NCBI GenBank assembly: GCA_902774845.1
Contig: CACYJU010000016.1
Coordinates: 1 to 48,120 of the forward strand
Direction of reading: 5' to 3'
DNA length: 48,120 bases
Source of the DNA: an uncultured Bacteroidota bacterium
GTDB lineage: Bacteria; Bacteroidota; Bacteroidia; Bacteroidales; P3
A model generated the notes under the pieces. That model did no database searches. It was not told the DNA's origin and was given only the letters and a program-made list of their open reading frames with translations. The translations under genes and the position numbers were made by a program. Below are positions 7,601-14,702 of the stretch, one piece after another. Each line of letters starts with the position of its first letter. Position 1 is the first letter of the stretch.

Positions 7601-8101
7601 TTATTTTGTGTTTATACTCGTTTTGCTATACATATGTTGGAATAATAAATCAACTATCGCCTTCTGGGTCTCTTCGTCATTATAATGGAATATACATAAT
7701 GTACTGTCCGTGTAATTTATGGCAACGCAATCATTATTGAGAATGTTGGTTGTATCTGTCCCCTTTGTGTAATCTTTTTTCGGGACATATTTGTATGAAA
7801 TATTTTTACCCATTCTCTTGCTGGTTTCTTTTTGGATACCTGATAATTTGAAATCAGTTCTCAACTCCTGCCAACCTACTGAGTCCGTTGCTTCCAGCAC
7901 CGTCACATCTACCGTCACACTGTCGTTAACGCGGTAGTCCTTAATGAACGTGGCTCCTATACCTTCCACTTTTGCATACTTCTCATATAGCTCACTGCAT
8001 TGTGCGTCAGGGATGGTGCGTGGCCATAGCCTCACGCCAATCGCAACTCCTGCGATAACGAGGAACAAAAGGGTTGGGTATATGATTTTTTTCTTGTTCA
8101 T
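7601..8101 (-). CDS. Membrane-anchored protein of unknown function
   Basis: 166 residues with a single N-terminal membrane segment (about residues 6-24) after MNKKKIIYP, which places the bulk of the chain in the periplasm. The soluble part is mixed alpha/beta, with no catalytic motif visible. Its ATG overlaps the stop of the upstream gene by four bases (ATGA), and the next gene begins 7 bases after its stop, so it belongs firmly to the sigma-factor operon. No homologous family recognised. Confidence 0.65.
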   Translation of the reverse strand: MNKKKIIYPTLLFLVIAGVAIGVRLWPRTIPDAQCSELYEKYAKVEGIGATFIKDYRVNDSVTVDVTVLEATDSVGWQELRTDFKLSGIQKETSKRMGKNISYKYVPKKDYTKGTDTTNILNNDCVAINYTDSTLCIFHYNDEETQKAIVDLLFQHMYSKTSINTK

Positions 8102-8628
8102 TGCATCTGTGTCAAAACAAGCGTTACATTATTAACAACAGCGGCACGCTGCGCAAAGGTAGCACCCGACATCGCTCGTCCGTTGGGGACGGGCACAATA
8201 AGAAAAATCAGAAGTATCGACAAAGAGGCCACAACTGCTGCCCGGGAAAGCGTATAACGCAACGATACGGGGTTCTTGAGATATCGCTGTTCCAACGGAT
8301 ACGACTGCAAGGTAAGACGGACAACCTGCGTGACACTGTGCACCACCGCAATGATGAGCGGTAAAGAAAGCAAAACGATTAGGATAAAGTCGAAAATATC
8401 GACGATATAATAGCGTCGCAATATCACCATCGCGGCAAGCGCTGAGAGGCACAACACTGCCGTCATGACCGAAGTGACCACCTGCTGCTTACGTGACGAG
8501 AGCACCAACACTCGTGGGACAAGCCTGATCTTGGAGACGTCGTGTTGCGCAGCTATCTGGTCTATCCGCTTGCTGTGCTCCTGCCAGACGGTCTTCATCT
8601 CCTCCAGTATGTCTTCTTTATCATTCAT
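8098..8628 (-). CDS. Three-segment membrane protein, possible anti-sigma partner
   Basis: 176 residues: a polar cytoplasmic N-terminus of about 50 residues (MNDKEDILEEMKTVWQEHSK), then three hydrophobic segments near residues 50-70, 75-98 and 128-148, and a short tail. It lacks the HxxxCxxC zinc motif of the classical anti-sigma domain. It overlaps the ECF sigma gene by 8 bases and is translated right after it, the usual position of an anti-sigma factor in Bacteroidota. The acidic N-terminus could hold the sigma factor at the membrane. That role is inferred from position. Confidence 0.65.
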   Translation of the reverse strand: MNDKEDILEEMKTVWQEHSKRIDQIAAQHDVSKIRLVPRVLVLSSRKQQVVTSVMTAVLCLSALAAMVILRRYYIVDIFDFILIVLLSLPLIIAVVHSVTQVVRLTLQSYPLEQRYLKNPVSLRYTLSRAAVVASLSILLIFLIVPVPNGRAMSGATFAQRAAVVNNVTLVLTQMQ

Positions 8629-9124
8629 CTGTCTCTTTATTTAAAGTTATCAATTTGTCTTTTATTCGCCCTATGCGATGCTTGACTGCCGCTTCCGTGA
8701 GGCCAAGGGTCGCTCCAATCTCACGCGCCGTAAGTCGATCGATGTAAAGGAGGACTATCCTCTTCTCCTCGTCTGTGAGCCGGTCAATCAACTCATACAG
8801 CCGTTCTATCAACTCGTTCCTGCTTTCTTCGGCCAGATTGCTATAGGTCTCATCGTCGAGGGTGGTGAACATGGGTGAGATGGAACGACGGCGCACTTGT
8901 GAAACGGCGATATTGAACGCAACACGATAAACCCAAGTGTTCTCCTTACATTCTCCCCGAAACCGGGGCCAGTTCTCCCACAACGAACACACGATATCCT
9001 GATACATATCCCTAACGTTTTCAGGGTTTCGGTTGGTAAAAACAAGGCATACTCTGAATATGGTGCTGTCGCATCGACGCAGCATCTCCCTAAACTCCTT
9101 ATGTTCCCTCTCTCCTATTCCCAT
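8621..9124 (-). CDS. ECF-type RNA polymerase sigma factor
   Basis: 167 residues. Region 2 spans about 12-80 and includes RDMYQDIVCSLWENWPRFRG and the WVYRVAFNIAVSQVRR helix that melts and reads the -10 element. Region 4 spans about 108-160, with the helix-turn-helix LTAREIGATLGLTEAAVKHR. There is no region 3 or 1.1, and the length fits the extracytoplasmic-function group. It heads a minus-strand operon with two membrane proteins and a lipoprotein and probably turns on its own operon in response to an envelope signal. The divergent BlaI/M56 pair lies on the other side of the 379-base intergenic region. Confidence 0.9.
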   Translation of the reverse strand: MGIGEREHKEFREMLRRCDSTIFRVCLVFTNRNPENVRDMYQDIVCSLWENWPRFRGECKENTWVYRVAFNIAVSQVRRRSISPMFTTLDDETYSNLAEESRNELIERLYELIDRLTDEEKRIVLLYIDRLTAREIGATLGLTEAAVKHRIGRIKDKLITLNKETDE

Positions 9125-9360
9125 CCAAACTCTACCATTTTTTTACCACTTATCTTTCTTTTTTTGTCATTCAAGCTTTAACTCTTTTGCACCACCCTCA
9201 TATATATTAGTCGCAAAAATGGCAAAAAAGTACCATGAAGAAGAAACTTTTTTTGAACTTTTTCAAACAATAATTGATTTTCAACATCTTATATAAACAA
9301 TATTTTCTCACTCCGATATTCGAAACTGAAACAGCATGTCAAACTTATGTGAGAATTTCA

Positions 9361-9393
9361 CCGAAGGATCACCGAAGGGTCGCCGAAGGATGG
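9361..9393. repeat. Three tandem 11-bp repeats in the sigma/blaI divergent region
   Basis: Units CCGAAGGATCA, CCGAAGGGTCG and CCGAAGGATGG follow one another without gaps. The 11-bp period puts each copy on nearly the same helix face, as expected for a multi-site operator. Apart from this and the inverted repeat at 9467-9484, the 9125-9503 gap shows no gene and no clear TAnnTTTG promoter. Confidence 0.7.
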
Positions 9394-9466
9394 GGTGATG
9401 TGGTTTCCATTCCGACGAAAAAAAATATTTTTCTTCATACAATATGCAATAAAATGTCTCGTTACT

Positions 9467-9484
9467 TAACTAAAAAGATAGTTA
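9467..9484 (+). promoter_or_regulatory. Candidate BlaI-type operator before the repressor gene
   Basis: A perfect inverted repeat TAACTA - 6 bases - TAGTTA ends 19 bases before the ATG of the BlaI-family gene. BlaI/MecI repressors bind dyads and commonly autoregulate; position and symmetry fit, but binding is inferred. Confidence 0.5.
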
Positions 9485-9503
9485 CGGAACATATATTATA
9501 ATT

Positions 9504-9881
9504 ATGGAAAACAAGGAGACAAAAGAGCTGACCAAGGCCGAAGAGCAGGTGATGCAGGCGATATGGCGCGTGGGGCAGGGATTCGCAAACGAGATTGTAG
9601 CAGCCGTGAACGAGACATCTGGCGGCGAGGTGGCCTACAACACGGTGCTCACCGTGGTGCGCATACTGGAGCAGAAGGGGTTCGTGGGACACGAGACCTT
9701 CAACCGAGCAAACCGATACTACCCGCTCATCACACGCGAGGAATATATGCGTCAGATGCTCGGCGGCATAGCGCACCGCTGGTTCGGTTCGTCACCAAGG
9801 GCGCTGGTGTCGTTCCTGGTCGACAAGAAAGATGTGTCGCTCGAAGACCTTGAAGCAATAACCAAAACACTTGAATCATGA
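9504..9881 (+). CDS. BlaI/MecI-family transcriptional repressor
   Basis: 125 residues. The winged helix spans about 8-80: LTKAEEQVMQAIWRVG, then VAYNTVLTVVRILEQKGFV, the recognition helix of the BlaI/MecI/CopY family, and the wing ending in ANRYYPLITREEY. The C-terminal 45 residues (MLGGIAHRWFGSSPRALVSF) form the dimerisation helices. In this family a partner M56 membrane protease triggers cleavage or release of the repressor. Here the stop overlaps the start of exactly such a protease gene (ATGA). The target need not be beta-lactam resistance: no beta-lactamase gene is in the window. Confidence 0.9.
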   Translation: MENKETKELTKAEEQVMQAIWRVGQGFANEIVAAVNETSGGEVAYNTVLTVVRILEQKGFVGHETFNRANRYYPLITREEYMRQMLGGIAHRWFGSSPRALVSFLVDKKDVSLEDLEAITKTLES

Positions 9882-11155
9882 TACGCTGGGTACTCTTTTC
9901 CACATTGGCAACGGGCCTTTTCCTCGGCCTCTACCTGTTGCTTTTCCGCCGCGACCGCTGGCTTCAGCTCTCGCGTGTCTATCTTCTTTTCACGCTGGCT
10001 TTCAGCCTGGCCTACCCGCTTGTGACGCTGCCACGACTGTCGATGCCCGCTTTCGTCGCACCCGCCCCAGGCGATAGCAACGAGCCGGAAAGTCTGATCC
10101 TGTCGCAGCTGCAACCTATAGAGGTGATGCCGTCGGCAGACGGTTCCCCTTCAGGTATGGGAGTCTGGAGCATCGTCTATCTGAGCGGGCTGGCGCTGAC
10201 GCTCGCGCTACTGCTGGTGCGCGTCATACGGACGCAGATGGCGCTGGCGCGACTTACAGGCTCGCCGAAACGTAGTATGAAAGCCGAACGGAGCGTAGAG
10301 GCACGACTGCACCTCGTAGATGACAACACGCCACCCTGCTCGTTCTTCAACCACATAATAATAGGCACGCGCGACCTGGACGACGAGCAGCTGCAGTGTA
10401 TCCTCGCCCACGAAGAGCTGCATGTGCGGCAGCGGCACACCCTCGACGTGCTCGCGATGCGGGTGATGTGCTGCATCGCCTGGTTTAACCCTTTTGCCTG
10501 GCTTATGCTCAAAGAGCTGCGAGCGGTACATGAATACCTGGCCGACGGGGCGGTGGTCGCAAGCCACGGACGCGAGGGTTATCTTGGCCTCCTCTACCGC
10601 GAGGCCACTGGAATCGGATATGGCCATATCACCAATAATTTCCACAGTATTAACATCAAAAAACGTATTGCCATGATGAACAAACAGAAAACGCGCTTCG
10701 GCGCATGGAAACTGCTGGCGGTGCTCCCGGTGGCGGCACTGCTGCTGACTGTGGGCTGCAAGCCTGCAACAACCGACAAGACCGTCGAGGATGAAAACAA
10801 CCAGGAGCTTGTGGCACAAGAGGCCAACGAGCCGCAGGGCGAAGTGTTCAACGAAGTTGACGAAATGCCCGAATACCCAGGCGGCACCGAAGAACTCTAC
10901 AAATACCTCGGCTCCAACATCACCTATCCCGAGCAGGCTAAGAATGACGGCATACAGGGAAGGGTGTTCGTAACCTTCGTGGTGGAACGCGACGGCAGCA
11001 TCACCAACGCCCAGGTGCTGCGTGGCATTGGAGGAGGCTGTGACGAAGAGGCGCTGCGCGTGGTGAACGCCATGCCCAAGTGGACGCCCGGCAAAAAAGA
11101 AGGCGAGGTTGTACGCGTACAATACAACCTGCCTGTTATCTTCAAACTTCAATAA
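9878..11155 (+). CDS. BlaR1-like M56 metallopeptidase with TonB C-terminal domain
   Basis: 425 residues. Several membrane segments in the first 125 residues (starting FSTLATGLFLGLYLLLF) precede the M56 zinc protease core with HEELH near residue 177 (the HExxH motif) and a third-ligand region AVHEYLADGAVV. A further hydrophobic segment at about 278-295 (LLAVLPVAALLLTVGC) leads to a periplasmic tail. The last 90 residues are a TonB C-terminal domain (YPEQAKNDGIQGRVFVTFVV ... GCDEEALRVVNAMPKWTPG). There is no penicillin-binding sensor domain as in BlaR1. It is probably the signal-sensing partner of the BlaI-type repressor, perhaps reporting on an outer-membrane or cell-wall state; the TonB domain could also couple it to a receptor. 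Confidence 0.88.
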   Translation: MIRWVLFSTLATGLFLGLYLLLFRRDRWLQLSRVYLLFTLAFSLAYPLVTLPRLSMPAFVAPAPGDSNEPESLILSQLQPIEVMPSADGSPSGMGVWSIVYLSGLALTLALLLVRVIRTQMALARLTGSPKRSMKAERSVEARLHLVDDNTPPCSFFNHIIIGTRDLDDEQLQCILAHEELHVRQRHTLDVLAMRVMCCIAWFNPFAWLMLKELRAVHEYLADGAVVASHGREGYLGLLYREATGIGYGHITNNFHSINIKKRIAMMNKQKTRFGAWKLLAVLPVAALLLTVGCKPATTDKTVEDENNQELVAQEANEPQGEVFNEVDEMPEYPGGTEELYKYLGSNITYPEQAKNDGIQGRVFVTFVVERDGSITNAQVLRGIGGGCDEEALRVVNAMPKWTPGKKEGEVVRVQYNLPVIFKLQ

Positions 11156-11170
11156 GACTCTATGATTCAA

Positions 11171-11205
11171 GGGGCAGGTACCGTCGGAGAGCGGGTACCT
11201 GCCCC
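11171..11205. terminator. Hairpin between convergent genes
   Basis: A perfect 12-bp stem, GGGGCAGGTACC (11171-11182) with GGTACCTGCCCC (11194-11205), and an 11-base loop. It lies between the end of the M56 gene and the end of the opposite winged-helix gene. It lacks a long T run on either strand but is placed to end both transcripts. Confidence 0.7.
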
Positions 11206-11210
11206 CTACT

Positions 11211-11507
11211 CTATTTCTTCGGTTTCACGAGGTAGCTTTTCAGCGCCTTCACGTAGTCCTCGAAGGCTTTGCGGCCCTCGGGAGTGATGCGGCAGAGGGT
11301 GCAGGGGCGTTTGCCCTTGAAACCCTTGTCAACGGTGATGTAGCCCGCCGAAGAGAGTTTTTCGATCTGCACGCTGAGGTTGCCAGCCGTAGCGCCCGTC
11401 TGCTCCTTGATGTATGGAAACTCCGCCTCCTCCATACCTATGAGCAGCGAGACCACCGCAAGCCTCAACTCAGAGTGCAACAATGGGTCTAACGTCGGGA
11501 ACATCAT
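11211..11507 (-). CDS. Winged-helix transcriptional regulator
   Basis: 98 residues, a single winged-helix domain: HSELRLAVVSLLIGMEEAEF, the recognition helix around TGATAGNLSVQIEKLSSAGY, and a wing ending in CRITPEGRKAFEDYVKAL. This matches the short ArsR/MarR-like 'winged helix DNA-binding domain' group common in Bacteroidota. There is no metal site and no ligand domain. Its start overlaps the stop of the upstream membrane-protein gene (ATGA). It likely regulates its own operon, which makes two related membrane proteins. Confidence 0.88.
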   Translation of the reverse strand: MMFPTLDPLLHSELRLAVVSLLIGMEEAEFPYIKEQTGATAGNLSVQIEKLSSAGYITVDKGFKGKRPCTLCRITPEGRKAFEDYVKALKSYLVKPKK

Positions 11508-12187
11508 AGGTTGCGTTTTTTAAGAATCAAACCAGGCAGCATAACGCCAAACAATACAAAGAGGAAGATGGTCAGGCAGGGAAGCGCCATATTGATTCGC
11601 ACAATAAAGTCAACCGACTGGGTACACGATGCCATAATCATCGAGCCAATACCGAACTGTTCCCACACAAAGGCAGCGATACCAGCCACAATGCCGAGCC
11701 ATACCAACTTATTACTACGCAACAGATGACCAGTTATTGCAACCGCCATACCCATCAGCAGCATGATGGTCGCCGTTGGGTCAACTATCGCAAACGCATG
11801 GTCGCCAACGGGCAAAAGCCTACTAACGAATAAAATATTCCACACCAGGACGATGACAAAAAAGACCACGACAAATATCGAGTAGGTCCACCAAGTCTTG
11901 CCGACAAGCGAGCCTACGAGGCTGTCGGGAGTATAGCCCTTGCCGCTGTGGATCTTTTTCATCGCCACCCATATAATCAAAGGCAGAATGAACCAGAGGA
12001 GGTGTCCGAAGGTCGTCTTGGTGGAGAAGTTTACGATTCCTATCACGACCGCCATAATCATGGTGCTGAGACCCGAAACGAAAAGCGACTGACCAGTGGT
12101 TTTAGACACCTTACGACGGCTCTGATCCAACTGTTCCGTGATTATTTCAAGACTGCGCTCGGCAGTCAATTTCTCTTGATTTTCCAT
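11504..12187 (-). CDS. Multi-pass membrane protein, paralogue 2
   Basis: 227 residues from the ATG at 12187. A TTG further out (12256) would overrun the previous stop and adds a leader the paralogue lacks. The N-terminus MENQEKLTAERSLEIITEQ followed by LDQSRRKVSKTTGQ matches the upstream protein (ENKEMTAQESLSLISETL, NNSRRDITRRSGK). About six hydrophobic segments follow. No transport or catalytic motif seen. The conserved soluble head followed by membrane helices is frequent next to small winged-helix regulators in Bacteroidota. Role unknown. Confidence 0.75.
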   Translation of the reverse strand: MENQEKLTAERSLEIITEQLDQSRRKVSKTTGQSLFVSGLSTMIMAVVIGIVNFSTKTTFGHLLWFILPLIIWVAMKKIHSGKGYTPDSLVGSLVGKTWWTYSIFVVVFFVIVLVWNILFVSRLLPVGDHAFAIVDPTATIMLLMGMAVAITGHLLRSNKLVWLGIVAGIAAFVWEQFGIGSMIMASCTQSVDFIVRINMALPCLTIFLFVLFGVMLPGLILKKRNL

Positions 12188-12233
12188 TATATTTCTGTTT
12201 TTTGATGATGACAAAAAAGTTAGAGGTACTGTT

Positions 12234-12857
12234 TTACTTATATTGATGTTTGACAATCAAACCTGTGATGACCAGCACCAGGCCGGCGAAGGCGAAGATA
12301 AACATCTGCTCCTTTTCGGCACCCGTGATGTAATACAGCGCCAAGCCGCCGATACCAGTCACGAAACCGGCAATCTTTATAACCCAGTTTTTCAGCGTAA
12401 AACCACTGATACATTCGGCCAGACCGAAAAGCAGGGCAATCTCGGGTGTCAGATTGAAGGCGACGGCGAGGTTTGTGATAATGCCATCGTTCAGCTCATA
12501 AAAGAGCAGTGTGAAAGCGGACACCGCGCAAGCGAAGAACCCGAAGGCAGCCCAGATGCCACCGTTGATGCGGCTCACGTCGTTCTGCACGCGCTCCGAC
12601 TCTTTTCTGCGGCGCATAAACCGCTCTAGTGGAATTCCTACGGCAGGCATTGCGAACCAAAGACAGTTCCATGCCGGATTGCCCGTAATTGTCCAAAGTA
12701 GGTAAACCAAGAGTGAGAAGAAAGTGAGCAGGGCTCCCCAGAAAAGGAAATACTTACCGCTACGGCGTGTTATGTCCCTACGACTATTGTTGAGGGTTTC
12801 GCTGATGAGCGACAGGCTCTCCTGAGCCGTCATCTCTTTGTTTTCATGTTCTTCCAT
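12234..12857 (-). CDS. Multi-pass membrane protein, paralogue 1
   Basis: 207 residues from the ATG at 12857, chosen because it aligns with the start of the neighbouring paralogue; the outer start at 12902 is a TTG. After a 35-residue soluble head come six hydrophobic segments, the first two being FLFWGALLTFFSLLVYLLW and the WNCLWFAMPAVGIPL region, then a basic loop MRRRKESERVQND. It is first in a three-gene operon with paralogue 2 and the winged-helix regulator, and has a strong Bacteroides-type promoter at 12980-13011. Function unknown. Confidence 0.75.
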   Translation of the reverse strand: MEEHENKEMTAQESLSLISETLNNSRRDITRRSGKYFLFWGALLTFFSLLVYLLWTITGNPAWNCLWFAMPAVGIPLERFMRRRKESERVQNDVSRINGGIWAAFGFFACAVSAFTLLFYELNDGIITNLAVAFNLTPEIALLFGLAECISGFTLKNWVIKIAGFVTGIGGLALYYITGAEKEQMFIFAFAGLVLVITGLIVKHQYK

Positions 12858-12979
12858 TGTTACATTGTTTTTATGAAGCCACCGGGCTTCGATGTTTAAC
12901 AAGATGTTTTTTTACTTCGGTCTCGGTTCAGGCTCCTGCAGAAAGTCCGACTCCGACCTTTTGTGTTCGAATCACGCTG

Positions 12980-13011
12980 CAAAGATAAATAAGTTTACGA
13001 TATAAACCAAA
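12980..13011 (-). promoter_or_regulatory. Bacteroides-type promoter for the membrane-protein operon
   Basis: On the minus strand: TTTG (13011-13008), 20 bases, then TATCTTTG (12987-12980). Both elements match the Bacteroides consensus exactly. The predicted start point is about 110 bases before the ATG at 12857. Confidence 0.8.
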
Positions 13012-13147
13012 TAATTTTTTAAACACACTACTCATAGCACTCTATTTCAGTGAAATAAATTTTATACTCACTCCAAAAAGAGGCTACGATTTTTGTATTT
13101 TTTTCAATTCACAAGGGTAAAAAAAACGATTTTGGGGCAAAAATAAG

Positions 13148-13174
13148 AAAAGCCGCCCCGAATGGAGCGGCTTT
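13148..13174 (-). terminator. Intrinsic terminator after gdhA
   Basis: Stem AAAGCCGC / GCGGCTTT with additional C-G pairs inside, followed on the minus strand by TTCTTATTTTT. It begins 26 bases after the gdhA stop. Confidence 0.85.
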
Positions 13175-13199
13175 CTTTTCGATTATTTCGCGACTGTGA

Positions 13200-14543
13200 T
13201 TAGCAGATGCCCTGGGCGAGCATAGCTTTGGCAACGCGCATGAAACCGGCGATGTTAGCACCCTTGACGTAGTCGATGCTACCATCTTTCTGTTTGCCGT
13301 ATTCGACGCACATGTCATAGATGTCGTTCATAATCTTGTGGAGTTTCACGTCAACTTCCTCAGCGGTCCAGTTGATGTGACCAGCGTTCTGGCAGATCTC
13401 GAGGCCAGAGGTGGCAACACCACCGGCGTTGACAGCCTTACCAGGAGCGAAAGGAACCTTAGCTTTCTGGATGGCAGCGATAGCCTTGGGCTGGCAACCC
13501 ATGTTGGAAACCTCAGCAACGTATTTCACACCGTTCTTGAGAAGTTCCTTAGCGTCTTTCTCGTCCATTTCGTTCTGGAAAGCGCAGGGGCAAGCGATGT
13601 CGCACTTGATGCTCCAAGCCTTCTTGCCAGCGATGAACTTAGCGGCTTTGGGGAACTTGGTGGCCATATCCTCAACCTTGTTGCGGTTGGAGGCACGCAT
13701 AACGAGCATATAGTCGATCATCTCTTTGGTGATGCCGTTCTTGATTTCGCAAACACCGTCGGGACCAGAGAGGGCGACAACCTTAGCACCAAGCTCGGTA
13801 GCCTTGATGGCAGCACCCCAAGCGACGTTACCGAAGCCAGAGAGAGCAATCTTCTTGCCTTTCATGGTGTCCTTCTGCTGTTTTACCATGCGCTCGACAT
13901 AGTAGATAGCGCCGAAACCGGTAGCCTCGGGACGGATGAGAGAACCACCCCAGCCATAGCTCTTACCAGTGAGGGCACCAGTGCTGTGCTCGCGAGCGAG
14001 TTTCTTGTACATACCGTACATGTAACCGATTTCGCGGCCACCAACTCCCACGTCACCAGCGGGGCTGTCCTGATCGGGACCGATGTTGCGCCAGAGTTCG
14101 GTGATGAAAGCCTGGCAGAAACGCATGATTTCAGCGTCGCTCTTTCCTGTAGGATCGAAGTCGGCACCACCCTTACCACCGCCGAGAGGCAGGTTGGTGA
14201 GGCTGTTCTTGAAGATCTGCTCGAAGCCTAAGAATTTAAGCATGGAGACATTGACCTTCGGGTGGAAGCGGAGACCGCCTTTGTATGCGCCGAGAGCGGC
14301 ATTGTACTGAACACGGTAGCCGATGTTGGTGCAAACTTCACCTTTATCGTTTACCCAGGTCACGCGGAAAGTGAAGATACGGTCGGGCTCAACAAGACGC
14401 TCAACGATCTTAGCTTTCTCGAACTCGGGGTGTTCGTTGTAGACTTTTTCGATAGAGGTAAGAACCTCTTCAACTGCCTGCAAATACTCGCTCTCACCTG
14501 GATGCTTAGCTTCCAGATTGGCCATAATTTGTTTTACTTTCAT
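13200..14543 (-). CDS. gdhA: NADP-type glutamate dehydrogenase
   Basis: 447 residues, exactly the usual length of the hexameric bacterial enzyme. It reversibly makes glutamate from 2-oxoglutarate and ammonium in the cytoplasm. Seen here: the substrate-binding GGLRFHPKVN and LPLGGGKGGADFDP with the catalytic Lys, the GDVGVGGREIGYMYG segment, the Rossmann motif LSGFGNVAWGAA near residue 237, and the C-terminal NAGGVATSGLEICQN. It has its own promoter and a clean terminator, so it is probably a single-gene transcript. Codon use is more biased than in its neighbours, which suits high expression. Confidence 0.97.
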   Translation of the reverse strand: MKVKQIMANLEAKHPGESEYLQAVEEVLTSIEKVYNEHPEFEKAKIVERLVEPDRIFTFRVTWVNDKGEVCTNIGYRVQYNAALGAYKGGLRFHPKVNVSMLKFLGFEQIFKNSLTNLPLGGGKGGADFDPTGKSDAEIMRFCQAFITELWRNIGPDQDSPAGDVGVGGREIGYMYGMYKKLAREHSTGALTGKSYGWGGSLIRPEATGFGAIYYVERMVKQQKDTMKGKKIALSGFGNVAWGAAIKATELGAKVVALSGPDGVCEIKNGITKEMIDYMLVMRASNRNKVEDMATKFPKAAKFIAGKKAWSIKCDIACPCAFQNEMDEKDAKELLKNGVKYVAEVSNMGCQPKAIAAIQKAKVPFAPGKAVNAGGVATSGLEICQNAGHINWTAEEVDVKLHKIMNDIYDMCVEYGKQKDGSIDYVKGANIAGFMRVAKAMLAQGIC

Positions 14544-14589
14544 GATATTGAATAATTTGAGTTAAACTGTTATTTAGTTTTCGTGACAG

Positions 14590-14620
14590 CAAATATACAA
14601 CTAAAATAATACAGTGCAAG
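14590..14620 (-). promoter_or_regulatory. Promoter of gdhA
   Basis: On the minus strand: CTTG (14620-14617, one mismatch to TTTG), 19 bases, then TATATTTG (14597-14590). It lies 47 bases before the gdhA ATG. Confidence 0.7.
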
Positions 14621-14702
14621 CGTTTTAGAATAAATATTTTAAACACTTTTTAAACACTGCACCTCTTGATGAAGAAAACAGTCAAAAATATAGCACCCCA
14701 AA

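Noticed and set aside
9504..11155. Beta-lactam resistance operon
   Set aside because: The regulator pair is of the BlaI/BlaR type, but there is no beta-lactamase gene and the sensor lacks a penicillin-binding domain.
10208..11170. 320-codon open frame opposite the M56/TonB gene
   Set aside because: The plus-strand frame has HExxH and TonB motifs; the opposite frame is an artefact of GC-rich codons.
13338..14231. 297-codon open frame on the plus strand opposite gdhA
   Set aside because: It is the mirror of a strongly biased gene and has no family features.
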